Shown here: piece after piece, positions 21,739-37,200 of the stretch
How the letters are laid out: each line of letters begins with the position of its first letter
How positions within the stretch are numbered: position 1 is the stretch's first letter
Source of the DNA: Camarhynchus parvulus
Taxonomy: Eukaryota; Chordata; Aves; Passeriformes; Thraupidae
Assembly (NCBI RefSeq): GCF_901933205.1
Contig: NC_044601.1
Location: 32,774,352-32,838,351 of the forward strand
Direction: 5' to 3'
DNA length: 64,000 nt
Program-made: the position numbers and the translations under genes
Notes under the pieces: generated by a model
What the model was told of the DNA's origin: nothing
The model's database searches: none
Seen by the model: the letters and a program-made list of their open reading frames with translations, nothing else

Positions 21739-24700
21739 GTAAGCTTACACATATCTTTAGCAGGGAGAAAGAAACATTCATAAAAGTACCTAATTCAGGT
21801 AAAAACAGTGCTATCATCCTTTTTGTTTTGTCAGCCCATGATGAAGACATTTTTATATTAAGGTTTTGAGGGGGTGAGCCTGTTTCCCACTTGAGCAGCT
21901 AGTAAAATTTGGAGCAAGGAAGATGGGTATCTGTGGTAATATGTAAAGCTTCTTCCATGTCTGTAAGTGAAATATGAGAGAACTGAATTTTTAACAGCTT
22001 CTAGTTTATACTGGAGCTTTTTGCATGATGGATTCGAAAAGAAGATTCTGATTTTTCAAATGGATTTGTGATACAGTGAAAAAGTACTGATCTATTATTT
22101 TCTTGAAAAAGCATATGGTGGCCTTTCCCTTGGGCTTCTTTCCTTTTTGCATAATTCTGGCAGAGTCTGGATTTCACACTGATTTATATAAAACAAGAGT
22201 TGACCTTCCAGTGCTCTGCCTAGGTTTAATCTTTCTCTGAACATAGTTTTTGTACAGAGTTGCAAACATGCATCCAAAACCTTAATGATTTTTATTGGGC
22301 TGTACGTCAGCATGGGTTTTCTTCACTGGATACCAGCTAGCTGATTTTGGCAGCTGTGACTCTGATGTACACAAAGTAGAGCGCACAAAATGAACCCATG
22401 GAAAAGAGCAAGCTGCTTGTTGTAGTGTATAGCAAATTAGGTCAGTCCAGCAGGAGCTGATTTGCATCAGGCCAGATAAAGCTCACTAATGGACTCTCTC
22501 ACTTCAGCATAACTAGTTGCCAAAAAGAGTTTAACTTCACTTGTCAGCTCTAACTCCCTAAAGACATTACCTTGAAGATTCATTGTTAATCCAGGAATCC
22601 AAGTCCTTTTTTTTTCCTGTTCTTGAAATGGTGACCAGATTCCAGGACTGGCAAAATCCAGGTGCTGACCTTTACTTATGCTATTACAACATTCTCCTCC
22701 CACCCTTCTCCTTTACTCTGTTGTAGCTCCAGCCTCTTTAAACATTATGGTGTTAATTAATACTTATTGATACTTTTTTTTCTTTTTTCACCAGCTACAT
22801 AATCTCTGTCCTGTTTGGATGTTTTTCAGCAAAATGGAAGTGTTTAACTATCTGGAATTACTAAATCTGTAATTCTGTGAATTAGGTTCATAATGTTCTC
22901 TTCAAAAACCAAAACCAAATTCAACAACAAAAAACTGTGTTATTATCCAGAAAATGTTTATTGATTCAGCTGTACTAGTTTCTGGGATATGGAACATGGG
23001 CACTGATGACCTGGCTGCTGGTTTCCTAATATTACCAATTATCTGTTAGATTTCCAAAGCTAGGGTCTTGGAACTCTCTGTTTTGCAGTTGAGGAGAATT
23101 CCTGATGGAATTCCTGATGTTCTCTTTCAGGAAGATGCTGGGAACCACCATATAGAGCTGCCCAGTGCCTAGCTAGGCAGTTATGACAGTCTGTTAATAA
23201 TATAGCATTTTCAAACTGTATACTTTTGAGGGTCATACTAGACATCTTATGCAAAAGTACCCTGAGGATTTCATAGCATTATTGGTTCTTGTAAGCCATA
23301 TTATAGGTAAAGTAAGTATTGTGAGACTGGGTGTTCTATACCCGTATGACAGGGTACTTTTGAAATTGCAGTAACTTGTCAGGTAAAGGAAATAGTTGAA
23401 AAAAGCTGAATAGTTGCTGCTGAGATTTTGCTGACAGTTTTGCCCATACTGCCTAACTGCAATTTTTGATGGTGTGTTCCAATGTGCATGGGAAGTGGGG
23501 ACACCTACTGTCCAACTCGAGGAGCATTTAGCCAGGTTACATCTGTGGGGAATTTTCATTCTGGAGTTTCATTTCCCTGCTGTACTCTTGTGAGAAATAT
23601 ATATTCTTTGTCTCCATGACCCCTTGTGCTTTTTGGTCCTGGCCATGTGATTGGTTGAGAATAGCAACCTTTGGTTAAAAAAATAATTACATTTCTGGAG
23701 AAAATCTTTAGATGTGGCTTGGAAGACTGGAAGGCCAATGATGAATAGCACATAGACCTGATGCCTGACCCGTGTATATGTGTTTGGCTAGCAAGGTCTC
23801 AGCTGTGCTGTTTAACATCTGTTTAATAAATAAAATATAAACCTCTTAGATGCTACCACACAGTACTGCTGGCTTTTGCACCTACTATCAAAATAAAGAT
23901 ATAATTGTAAATTGTGCACTCTTCTCTCACGATGGTCTAAATTCTGTAATGCAATGACTTCACAAAACTTAGTGTGGCGTTTCAAACAACTGACAGTGAC
24001 TACTTCAGTCCTTCAGTTTTATTTTTTCCATTTTAGTCTTTGCGACAAGCATATGTTACAACTATCCTTTGAGGCCTGATGGTCTGCTTGCATGCAGTGT
24101 TCCCAGTATGACTGATAAGTGGTTGTATTCCTGCATTTATATTTTTGAATTAAAATAAGCAAAGGTGTAAACAGTCTAAAAAGCTAGATTTGCAGCCTCT
24201 TGTTGCATGTTTGGTGTTCAGGAAGAGATTCTGTGGTACCATGTGTCCACAGGAAATAGATGATTGAAAGGAGAGGGCTGGACAAGAGAGAAAGACTTTA
24301 TTTGTAGGTTGTAAATAGACTGCTGAATGGCATTTCCTCTCTTTTTACAGTGTGAGTTGGTGGAACATGCAGTCTAGCAACTCTCACTCATGAATGATGC
24401 TTTACTGGGGGAGTGAATGTTCCTACATTTAAAGGTTGATTCAGCACCAGATACATGATGCAAACGCACATTTGTCTTTCCTTTGCAATGTGCAAGAACA
24501 TTTTGAGCTAAATGTTAGCGTGTAGGTGCTGAGAGCTGAAGGGAAGAATTACATTCCCAGCTCATCATGACATTCATCTTAATGTGATCAGCATGCTAAG
24601 ACTGATTACATTAATTTTCCACAAAGTTGCTGCCTGTTAGGCTTCTCATGTCTGTTTAAAGCCATGTCTTCCCAAATATCAATGATACACTTCTTTTTGC

Positions 24701-25138
24701 CTGACAAACCTTGAAAAACACTTAATTATTTATCAAAATGTCTACAGGAAGAAGAAGTTAGGAAGAATCCTTGTTCAGATTTTATGTAATTAGGAACTTT
24801 GTAAATACATAACAGTATCCTGGCAGATTATCTTGCCTTTCTTTGCTTTTGATCCTTATAAGTTAAAATTAGCCAGTAGTCTGAGCAATGGTAATCATCT
24901 GGGTTAATTTCTAGGAACTGAGGCCTACAAGCTCTGTGCAGATGTCAGAGGGACACTGGGATGTTGGGTTTTCTTCCTGCATTTGTCAACCCTCCTTTAC
25001 AGCAGAAGTTACCTCATTTACCAGTAGGCTTTCAGACCCTTAAGGAAAGAATAAAGATGTTCAAGGCAAATGACAGGAAAATTAAGTTTTTTCTCATGTG
25101 ATGAATCAATACTTATCTGTATTTTTGTTCCTCTGCAG
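21739..25138 (+). other. ROR2: ROR2 intron 5
   Basis: This 3.4-kb intron has a GTAAGC donor and a CTCTGCAG acceptor. I see no gene or certain transposable element in it. A 12-bp unit AATTCCTGATGG is tandemly repeated once near 23097. The stretch around 24540-24660 (including ATGTGATCAGCATGCTAAG and GATTACATTAATTTTCC) has the look of conserved non-coding DNA, but this is only an impression. Confidence 0.85.
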
Positions 25139-25453
25139 CTGCATTTACCATGATTGGCACTTCGACGCATTTGTCTGACCAGTGCTCACAGTTCGCTATT
25201 CCTTCCTTCTGCCACTTTGTGTTTCCCCTGTGCGATGAGCGTTCTCGCACCCCTAAGCCACGGGAGCTGTGCCGGGATGAATGTGAAGTTCTGGAGAATG
25301 ATCTCTGTAGGCAGGAGTACAACATTGCTAGGTCAAACCCCCTCATCTTGATGCAGCTACAGTTGCCTAAGTGTGAAGACCTCCCGCGACCGGACACCTT
25401 GGAAGCGGCCAACTGCATAAGAATTGGGATCCCTGTGGAGAGACTGAGCCGAT
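25139..25453 (+). CDS. ROR2: ROR2 exon 6, remainder of the Frizzled cysteine-rich domain
   Basis: The exon encodes (A)[18 protein letters not shown] through [17 protein letters not shown] and a split Tyr codon. It carries eight cysteines (DQC, SFC, PLC, ELC, DEC, DLC, PKC, ANC), which with two in exon 5 make the ten expected for a Frizzled CRD. Segments such as [20 protein letters not shown] and [15 protein letters not shown] are near-identical to mammalian ROR2. The acceptor is CTCTGCAG and the donor is GTAAGT. The ATG at 25150 is an internal Met, not a start. The domain is extracellular and serves Wnt5a binding and receptor assembly. The frame also stays open past the donor into intron 6 for about 70 bases, which is read-through and not coding. 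Confidence 0.97.
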
Positions 25454-27149
25454 GTAAGTCCATGTGTTTCATCACTGGGAAAAAGTACAGCTTGATGCTT
25501 CTTTTACTGAGTCTGAGAGACAATACTTAATCAGCCATTCTTTTTGTAAAGAAAGTGCTAAACTACTCATTTTTATCTTGTTAATACTGACGATAATCTT
25601 GCAGTGTTTTAAAGTAGAGTTAGGATGGCAAGGAAGCCTAAGGGATGCTGTTTGTACATCAGAATGTGTTACATCAACCACCTAGGGATATAAAGCTTCC
25701 TGTTCACCTGGCTGATTTGATGCAGATTTTCAAAGTGTTGCCTCCACCTGTGTCTCAGTCCTTGCCTTTTTGGGTGAGCTTCCCCATACATCTATTTAAG
25801 AGTTTTGTTTGCCTATTGATTAACTTCATATAGTTTGTTGAAGCATCACTGGAAGATCTGTCAGGAAACTAACCACCTAGTGTTCATTCTTTCTGTATGG
25901 GAACCCACAGGAATATTAATCCTGTAAATTGAACGTGGGGTGCAATTATCTTCCTTTACCCACACGGGATGGGTGAAAACATTGATCTTGTATTGATCAA
26001 GAATTTGTATTTACACCCAAAAGTAGAATGGCTGCTCTGTTGTCAGTAATTGTATGCAGACAGTCTTTCTGACTGCTCTATTTCATAGCGATTAACCACA
26101 ACCCCCTACATTGTTCAATAAGAAAACTTGAAGAGACCAATGTTTAAAGTACAATGTGTAATAAGATTATTTTGACTATCTGCGGATTCTGTCTGAATCC
26201 ACAGTTAGGAGCAGGAGCCATGGCATAATGGTGGACATAAAAGACTAGTTCTGTGCTTTTATGTAAATAATGTAGTGTAGTTAAGAAACAGAAGTAACTG
26301 AGAATACAACGACAGAGACAAATCAGACAGGGAAGAGATATCAAGCAAAAGGCATGAGAACAAAATCAAGAAAACATCTGGTGAAAGTTGTCTGTGATTC
26401 TCACAGCCAGTGGTGCTGCCACTGATGCAGCAGCTGCAACTTGAGTGTTTGTGGGGTTTGAGAGAGCTGGATTCCTGAGGGCTAGAGAGGGGAGAACAGA
26501 AAAATGGAGAAGGTAATGTTGCAAAAATGCATGATTCAGCTCAGATGATGCATATAGAAGACAAGCACTCAAAAAGTATGAATAGAGGATTGCAGTGAAA
26601 CAAAGAATAAAGATGTGGGTCTAGCAGATATGAAAATGATGCTTCTAAAGAGAGGAAGATCCTAAATCCTTTCTTTCTAAAGATGAAAATAAGGAAAAAG
26701 AGGCTTTAGAAAATATGGCACTAATTTCTATAGCAAATGAGCACTGTCAAGAAAATGGGAAGATTATGAGAAGCAAAAGTTTTCATTTTTGATATCTGGG
26801 GACTTTTACTGAAGGGAAACTCCTATCTCTGATTTACTTTAACTTATCATGTTCTGTATCTAAAGGTCCATACATGCTTCTTAGTCTCCATTTGAATTCA
26901 GAATTGAGAGTACTCATGTGTGTACTATAGAGCTGAGACATTCCAGGACATAATTCAGAAATAACTGGGTGTAAAAGTACAGATACATACAGAACTGAAA
27001 TTTCAAAGTGAACAGCTTTCATTAAATCTCAAGGTACCTAAATTTAAGTACTTGTTTGTAAACATGTTCTGTGGACTTCAGATGTTTTGGTCATGGTGTC
27101 CCTTGATTGTTTTGATTTTTCTAACATTTTCCCAAACCCTGTGTTTTAG
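25454..27149 (+). other. ROR2: ROR2 intron 6
   Basis: This 1.7-kb intron has a GTAAGT donor and a TGTTTTAG acceptor. It is AT-rich. I see no gene and no recognisable repeat in it. Confidence 0.88.
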
Positions 27150-27395
27150 ATCATCAGTGCTACAATGGCTCGGGAGCTGACTACAGAGGGACCGTCAGTG
27201 TTACCAAGTCAGGACACACTTGCCAACTGTGGGACTCACAGAGTCCCCACAACCATGATCTGACAAGCGCACAGTTTCCAGAGCTAGCTGGAGGACATGC
27301 ATATTGTCGAAATCCTGGAGGTCAAATGGATGGTCCGTGGTGTTTTACAAAGAATAAAAACGTACGCATGGAACTGTGTGACATACCTTCTTGTA
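27150..27395 (+). CDS. ROR2: ROR2 exon 7, kringle domain
   Basis: Two bases complete Tyr, then 81 codons run from [20 protein letters not shown] to MELCDIPSC, ending with the A of a split Ser codon. Six cysteines (HQC, HTC, AYC, PWC, ELC, PSC) fit the three disulfides of one kringle. [22 protein letters not shown] and GPWCF are the conserved kringle landmarks. The usual CQPW motif reads CQLW here. The kringle is an extracellular fold next to the membrane; ROR1 and ROR2 are the only receptor tyrosine kinases combining an Ig, a Frizzled domain and a kringle. The donor is GTATGT. One exon for the entire kringle matches the vertebrate gene. Confidence 0.97.
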
Positions 27396-30884
<3,489 letters not shown>

Positions 30885-32327
30885 GCTAAGCTTAAAGAAA
30901 TTAATCTGTCCACTGTGAGATTTATGGAGGAACTAGGAGAGGAGAGGTTTGGAAAAGTCTACAAGGGGCATCTCTTTGGTACAGCACCAGGTGAACAGAC
31001 ACAAGCCGTTGCCATTAAGACACTTAAAGACAAAGCAGAACTGGCTCTTCGGGAAGAATTTAAACATGAGGCAATGATGAGATCACGATTACAGCACCCA
31101 AACATAGTTTGTTTGCTGGGAATAGTGACAAAGGAGCAACCTGTAAGTATGATATTTAGTTATTGTTCCCACAGTGATCTCCATGAGTTCTTGGTGATGA
31201 GATCTCCCCACTCGGATGTTGGCAGCACTGATGATGACAAGACAGTAAAATCCACTCTGGAACCAGCAGACTTTTTTCACATTGTGACTCAGATAGCTGC
31301 AGGAATGGAATATCTTTCTAGCCACCATGTTGTCCACAAGGACTTGGCCACTAGAAATATACTGGTGTTCGATAAACTGAATGTGAAAATATCTGATTTG
31401 GGCCTTTTCAGGGAAGTTTATGCTGCTGATTACTACAAACTGATGGGAAATTCCCTTCTTCCTATCCGGTGGATGTCCCCTGAGGCTATTATGTATGGCA
31501 AGTTTTCTATTGATTCGGATATATGGTCATACGGAGTTGTGTTGTGGGAAGTTTTCAGCTATGGCCTGCAGCCTTACTGTGGTTATTCCAACCAGGATGT
31601 CATTGAGATGATCAGGAACCGACAAGTTTTGCCATGTCCCGATGACTGCCCCACATGGATATACACTTTGATGTTGGAGTGTTGGAATGAATTTCCCAAC
31701 AGAAGACCAAGATTTAAAGATATACATAACAGACTAAGAACATGGGGGAACCTTTCTAATTACAACAGCTCAGCACAAACTTCTGGGGCAAGCAACACCA
31801 CACAAACAAGTTCTCTCAGCACAAGCCCTGTTAGCAATGTCAGCAATGCTAGATACATTGGACCAAAGCAGAAAACTCCAGCCTTCCCTCAACCTCAGTT
31901 CATACAAATGAAAGGCCAGATGAGACCAATGGTCCCGCCTCCTCAGCTCTACATTCCAGTCAATGGTTACCAGCCAATGCCTGCCTATGGTGCTTACTTG
32001 CCAAATTTTTATCCCGTCCAAATTCCAATGCAAATGGCTCCTCAGCAAATACCTCCCCAGATCATTCCCAAGCCAGGCTCCCACCACAGTGGGAGTGGAT
32101 CCACCAGCACAGGCTATGTAACAACAGCACCTTCCAATGCGTCGGTGGCTGACAGGGCTGCTCTGCTGTCAGAAGGCACAGATGACACACACAATGGAAC
32201 AGAAGATATTGCCCAGAACCCTGTCCAGGAGGAGGAGGAGGAAGAGGGCTCGGTGCCTGAAACAGAATTGCTGGGTGATAATGACACGCTTCAGATGGAT
32301 GAAGCAGAAATTCAATCAGAAGCCTAA
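30885..32327 (+). CDS. ROR2: ROR2 exon 9, tyrosine kinase domain and C-terminal tail
   Basis: This 480-codon terminal exon runs from [19 protein letters not shown] to AEIQSEA and TAA at 32325-32327. Residues about 12-286 are the kinase domain. The nucleotide loop is LGEERFGKV, with Glu at the second Gly of GxGxxG. The ATP-binding Lys is in AVAIK (codon 31017). The catalytic loop is HKDLATRN with Asp at 31341, Lys replacing the usual HRD Arg. DFG reads DLG (31395-31403) and APE reads SPE (31476-31484). The activation loop keeps the YAADYY tyrosines. HKD, DLG and the altered glycine loop are known ROR2 traits and fit weak or disputed kinase activity. The tail has a Ser/Thr-rich block ([16 protein letters not shown]), a Pro/Gln/Tyr-rich block, a second Ser/Thr block, and six Glu in a row. 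Translation starts upstream; the GTG at 30915 is an internal Val. Confidence 0.98.
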   Translation, partial: AKLKEINLSTVRFMEELGEERFGKVYKGHLFGTAPGEQTQAVAIKTLKDKAELALREEFKHEAMMRSRLQHPNIVCLLGIVTKEQPVSMIFSYCSHSDLHEFLVMRSPHSDVGSTDDDKTVKSTLEPADFFHIVTQIAAGMEYLSSHHVVHKDLATRNILVFDKLNVKISDLGLFREVYAADYYKLMGNSLLPIRWMSPEAIMYGKFSIDSDIWSYGVVLWEVFSYGLQPYCGYSNQDVIEMIRNRQVLPCPDDCPTWIYTLMLECWNEFPNRRPRFKDIHNRLRTWGNLSNYNSSAQTSGASNTTQTSSLSTSPVSNVSNARYIGPKQKTPAFPQPQFIQMKGQMRPMVPPPQLYIPVNGYQPMPAYGAYLPNFYPVQIPMQMAPQQIPPQIIPKPGSHHSGSGSTSTGYVTTAPSNASVADRAALLSEGTDDTHNGTEDIAQNPVQEEEEEEGSVPETELLGDNDTLQMDEAEIQSEA

Positions 32328-32894
32328 GGAATTTGGCCTGTTGCTAAGAATTCCACATCGCTTCCAAGCATGGAGACAGTAGATCCTTAGGCTTAGTAAA
32401 GTGATTTTGATCTGACTCAAAGAAACAAAACTAAAAAAAAGCAACATCTATTTAAAAGTGCAGCAGTAATGACATACCGGGTCTAATGAGCATTGCCACC
32501 AGCAGATTTTTCAAATATGGTGGTATAGACTTGCTGGGTTTAATCTTTTTTACTGTGCTAGAGTTCTTGAGAGGAGCTGCTTTTTAAATATGTACTGTTG
32601 CTGTGCAACATGTTGCAGAGTAGCATTGCACATCATGTATATCATGATATATGAGTGTAATGTTAGTGAATTATGCTTAAACCAGTAACACAGAAAGGAA
32701 TCCAGCTATGGTTGCAGAATTGCTCTAAGCATAGAGAAGTGCCCTGGATGTGATGGACAGCTTAGTTTGTAGTATTTATCTTTTCAACATAATGGACACA
32801 AGATTGCTGTTTGCTTTTTGAGTCTGAAGATCTAAGTTGAGAATAATGATCTGTGTTTGTATTACAATAAGAAGGAAAGGGGGAAACTGAACAT

Positions 32895-33190
32895 AAAATT
32901 GCCTGTGCTGAGTAAGACCACGGGTCCAGCCCAGTAGCATCTTGAAAGACCATCGATAATGCCTGCCAAGGGATAGACTGCAAGGGCAATTTCACTCGCA
33001 GAAATTTCCCAGGGTATTCCCCCAGCCTCCAGCAATTCGTGGCTAAGGGCCTTCCCAAGACAGAAGTGGAATTTTTTTTCTGTTAAATAGCCTTTGATGG
33101 AATTTTCTACCGTGAATTTATCCAAATGATTTTGAACTCACATAGAGCTAGAGTATCCACAACAGCTTGTGGAGTAGCATGAGAGGAGAA
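32895..33190 (-). mobile_element. Ancient CR1 (amniote CR1/L3-type) 3' fragment inside the ROR2 3' UTR
   Basis: Blocks in the right order match the antisense 3' region of old amniote CR1 elements: CTGTGCTGAGTAAGACCACG, GGTCCAGCCCAGTAGCATC, CCCCAGCCTCCAGCAATTCG, TGGCTAAGGGCCTTCCCAAG, TAGCCTTTGATGGAATTTTC, CCGTGAATTTATCCAAATG and GTATCCACAACAGCTTGTGG. It is far more diverged than the intron-4 CR1 copies, indicating an older insertion. Weak similarity may continue to about 33300. Assignment is by recognition of the consensus pattern. Confidence 0.7.
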
Positions 33191-33375
33191 AGGATGCTTT
33201 TCTTTCATCGGTTTGGGTGAATGACTGACAGAAGCTTCCAAATGAGATCGTCTGACTGCATTTGTGGATGAAAGTATTCCTTCTCTGCTGTGTATTTTCA
33301 ACAGCAAACAGCCTTAATACACTGTTAACCAAAAATGGGGATATTGTAGGGGATATTATAGGTGTGCACTAACTT

Positions 33376-33381
33376 AATAAA
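33376..33381 (+). terminator. ROR2: Possible proximal poly(A) signal AATAAA
   Basis: AATAAA in AACTTAATAAATCC. It would give a 3' UTR about 500 bases shorter. No strong GU-rich element directly follows it. Confidence 0.35.
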
Positions 33382-33892
33382 TCCAACTTTAATTGGTTAT
33401 CAAGTATAGAAAAGGGCTCCACATGTGTGTTCCTACATTGTAAAAGTGTTGGGTTTTGTGCGGGGTAACAGACTTACTTGATTTACCACAGTTACTGCTG
33501 GATTGCATGTGATCCATGTTTTTTTCCCGACTTTTTAGTAAAAATGATCTTTGAACCTTAGAAGACCAAAATAAGCAATAATGTACAAGGTGCTGGTTTT
33601 GTGCTTCTATTTGCAGGATGAATTGTGTACAGATCTTTAAATGTAATTTATGTTTTACTACATTTTATATACATTTTTTTCATTGAAATATTTGGACTTT
33701 TGAATGAATGGCTGTATAACTTAACCATTCACAATATGTGGTGCAGTTTTATGGTATTGCTGTTCCATTTTGTTAAACATGCAGACAGGTCCATTCATTT
33801 CATGACCCCTTCCTGTAATACAAGCGGTACACATTCTCATTGTAGCCAACACACACTATAACTGTAAGTTCTACGTCCAACATGGAGTATTC

Positions 33893-33898
33893 AATAAA
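33893..33898 (+). terminator. ROR2: Probable main ROR2 poly(A) signal AATAAA
   Basis: AATAAA in GTATTCAATAAAGTGATGC, followed about 45 bases later by the U/GU-rich CTGTTTTTGTTATGG. This is the best-formed signal after the stop codon. Confidence 0.7.
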
Positions 33899-34207
33899 GT
33901 GATGCAAAAGGTATGATGAAGTATGTTATCCTACAGGCACTGTTTTTGTTATGGTACTTTGTGGAAATAGAAATGGCCTCAATTCCTTAAGTTACAGGTT
34001 TCACACTTTAAACTACAAGCTTTTATTTTATGACATTGGGATTCATTTGTAAGTCATGTATCATTGTGATCTACACCCTGTGTTCAAGGTATGGCAGCAT
34101 TACTTATTTCCAGCATTTCGCCTGAACTTGGAAATGCACTGGTAGGAATAAAATATGAAAGCTTTATTACTTGTGTTAATATAATGCAGCTTTGGGTGCT
34201 TTTACTA

Positions 34208-34224
34208 AATAAAGGATAAATAAA
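34208..34224 (+). terminator. ROR2: Possible distal poly(A) signals (two AATAAA)
   Basis: AATAAA occurs at 34208-34213 and 34219-34224, followed by an A-rich run and then TTTGTTTTTTCT near 34261. This could be an alternative distal end that lengthens the UTR by about 300 bases. Confidence 0.35.
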
Positions 34225-37200
34225 AAAGAAAAAAAGGTGACATTTATTTACGTGACGTTCTTTGTTTTTTCTAGGTTTCCTTATCTCAGATAAATGAACT
34301 TGATTAATCAACTACACTGTCTTTCTTTGTTCCTTTTCTAACTTACTTCAGGGTAAATGGAGAGAAAAGGGTTCAGTTATACCACAGATTTGTCAGTGAG
34401 AGAAAAGATAAGTAAGCAAATGAATGGCAGTCAATGGAAGCTTCTGTACAGTGCTGTCTGAAGTTCAGCCTATTTCTAGTAGTTGGAGAGCATTATGACT
34501 TTGTGTGTTTTCAATATCATTTGGGAAACTCCTAATTCTCTTCTTTAAGCCTCATAAATTCACTACAGACAGAAAAAAAGGTCAGATTTCTATACTGGTT
34601 TTCCCATGCCATCTTAATGTGGATGTGCTCTCAAAGAGATGGTTGAGGAGGAGCAATACATAATTTTCTAGGCCAGCCTTGGCAATACATCAGTACTAGA
34701 AAGGGATATTCCCCCTCTGGTGATGTGGGTGGGCTCATCTGAGGTGCCAAGATTGGAGCAATGATGGGATGCAAACGCCTTCTATGCACTTCAGGTGAGC
34801 ACCTCTGCACAAGCACCACCACCAGCATGTTAGTGGCTACTCCTAAGTCATATGGATTGGCAGTAACTTCTTGTTCTGCAGCTTTCCAGATTGGTCTTGC
34901 CTGTGGTATCTGCTGCACAGTCCCAGCCAGAGTCTGCCTTTCCTCCCCAAGACTTGGAAGCAAGGCCAAGGGAAATCAGGGAAGGGATGAGGAGGTAAGT
35001 GGATGGGACAAGATGGTAAGGTGGCAATAAGTGGGGGAAGGGTTGGGGCTGTGTCCAAACAAAAACCAGCATAATACTGCCCACTTGGACTTGCAAAGGT
35101 GCTTCTTCCTGGCAGGTCTAGCAAAGCTGGAATTTTTCTTGAGGGCAGAATGGCTTTTGTAGCAGCAACTGTCTAGAGGATGAGTAAAGAGCAAAGTGTT
35201 TTTGAGAAGACTGTTGGTTGGTTTAAAAGTTTTCTCTTGCTTCTAGTACCCTACTCTGTCTATATGATTTTCATAAGACTGGGTCTGACATTGGAAAAAG
35301 TGGATTGAGTGTTGATACTGTGCACAGCAGTCCACTGGTGAGGCAGGAAGGTCCCTGTTTGGAAAAACATATAGGGCAGATGGAGAATGGATTTGCAATC
35401 ACACGGCAGGAAAACTGAGTAATGGTTCCTAGTCTGAGTGGGGAAACTGACTATAGATGTGTCACTAGCTCCAGTTTGACTTCTGTCCTGATATTGGCCA
35501 AGATCTACACTATTGCAGGGTTTTCTTCTGTTTTACCCATTGACACTATAGGGAAGACAAAGCTATGAAGAGTGCAGTATAGGCAGCTGTATAAAATCTG
35601 AGGATTCACCCACAACACTAACTACAAACAGACATTACTACAAACTTTGATAGGCAGATTCATTCCTTCATCTAAACGTCACTACTCTTAGTTTCATCGA
35701 GTGATTTCCCTAAAGACTCATCCAGAGGAACAAGCTCCCTGCTGACATACGAATCCTTTGCTCTTGTGTCTGTCATGGCTGTGAATATCACAGTGAGTTA
35801 TAGGGAATTTTCTTCATGGCAACAGTACCTCAAACTTTTATTAGAGAGATGAATTTAATTTTTTTTCTCACTATATAAGGAGTTCATCAGATGTCACTCA
35901 CTGGTTTTGTGTTCAGAGGAATCATTTCACTTCACCTATGTGGGAGTAAAGGGAAAAGGTCTGACACTTTCTGGAAGAGAGCTCGAGAATATTTCCTGAG
36001 TTGGACAATCTCAAAAGATTGTCAGACCTTGAGAGGTTTGACAAAACAGATGTAAGGAGAGAAACACCCAGCTACTTGGAGAGCAGTATCTTCAAATAAA
36101 CCCTACGTCGTAGTTTCACCATTGTAGAAAGTAGTTCTGTTTCTAGACAGGCAAATGCTACTGCAAGCTGTACTCCAAACCAGCATTTCAGTTACCCAAA
36201 ATATGAATAAAAAATCAACTGGCAAAACCATCCTCTTTTTTGAGGAATGGGACTAAATTAATATTATAAGGGACAGCAATGTATCTTCCTTTTCTATGAA
36301 TAAACTGTAAATATTAGTGGAATCCATGACTATAATCAAATTTTGGGGATTTGCTCAAACAATGGAAAACTGAATAGTAACATACAAATAGTAGTAGCAT
36401 ATGATACAAGCAATGGCATGACTCAGTGTATGAGTGTTAGTGCCACCTCACCAGAAAACTCAATTTTGTTTCTAGTTTTTCAAAAGGGACCTTGTATAGT
36501 CTTTGTTTTGCACAGCTTCCAGATTCGACAAGTATGGGCTCCTTCAATCACCAATATGAATTCTAAACAATCTTAGGACAGTTAGAAATACTAAATGTGT
36601 TCACTTGGCAAGATAAACCAAGTCTGTATTATCTGGGTCAGTCAGATATTTCTCTAGACCAAAATGTACTATACCAAAATGTATATTTCTAAAATATAGA
36701 AAAATTGGTTCAGCAGGATTTCCTTTCCAGAAAAATGCTGTAAAAACCTTTACACCTACTGTTCCTGGCTTGTGCTATGATTGATGTTGTAAAGTTGTAG
36801 TATCTGGACTCTAACAATTTCTCCTTCTTAAACCCACACACAGTGGGAGTCCCTAGCACTGGGTTGCCACTGCAGAAGACTGGCCGCCTGGCTTGTTTTG
36901 TGACCTCAAATAAAAGGGAATCCCTGCATGTGTTTGTGTGCACACATGCCCGATTTTGCAAGAAAAAATATCTGGAATATAGGGCCATAGCTCTGTGTTC
37001 AGCATCAAATGAAATGAAAAACAAACACATTTGCACGTGATGTGCTGCTCTCCCAGGGCTGTGTGAGATCTTGTGCAGCTCTGAATCCAAATCCAATTTC
37101 TCCTGGTGTGTGCTGGGCCCTGCGTCCACTCAGTCACACTCCTTGGGGCTGTGGTGAGAGCAGGACAAACTCTAGTGAGGAATCCTGTAGCAGCACCCAT

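Larger units (their letters stand above)
32328..33915 (+). other. ROR2: ROR2 3' untranslated region
   Basis: The UTR extends from the stop codon to a likely cleavage site about 15-20 bases after the AATAAA at 33893. A fragment of an old CR1 element occupies its middle (about 32895-33190). AT-rich stretches and ATTTA-like motifs are present near 33650-33700. The exact end is inferred from signals; no transcript data are available here. Confidence 0.75.

Noticed and set aside
25113..25523. Minus-strand 136-codon open frame opposite exon 6
   Set aside because: It is the antisense shadow of the Frizzled-domain exon, has no recognisable motif and no splice context.
31770..32087. Minus-strand 105-codon open frame opposite exon 9
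   Set aside because: It is an antisense shadow of the ROR2 tail coding sequence; composition and frame follow the + strand gene.
30915..32327. Reading the kinase frame as a separate 470-residue gene starting at 30915
   Set aside because: The apparent start is a GTG Val codon inside exon 9. The frame is continuous back to the splice acceptor at 30884 and matches ROR2 residues upstream of it.
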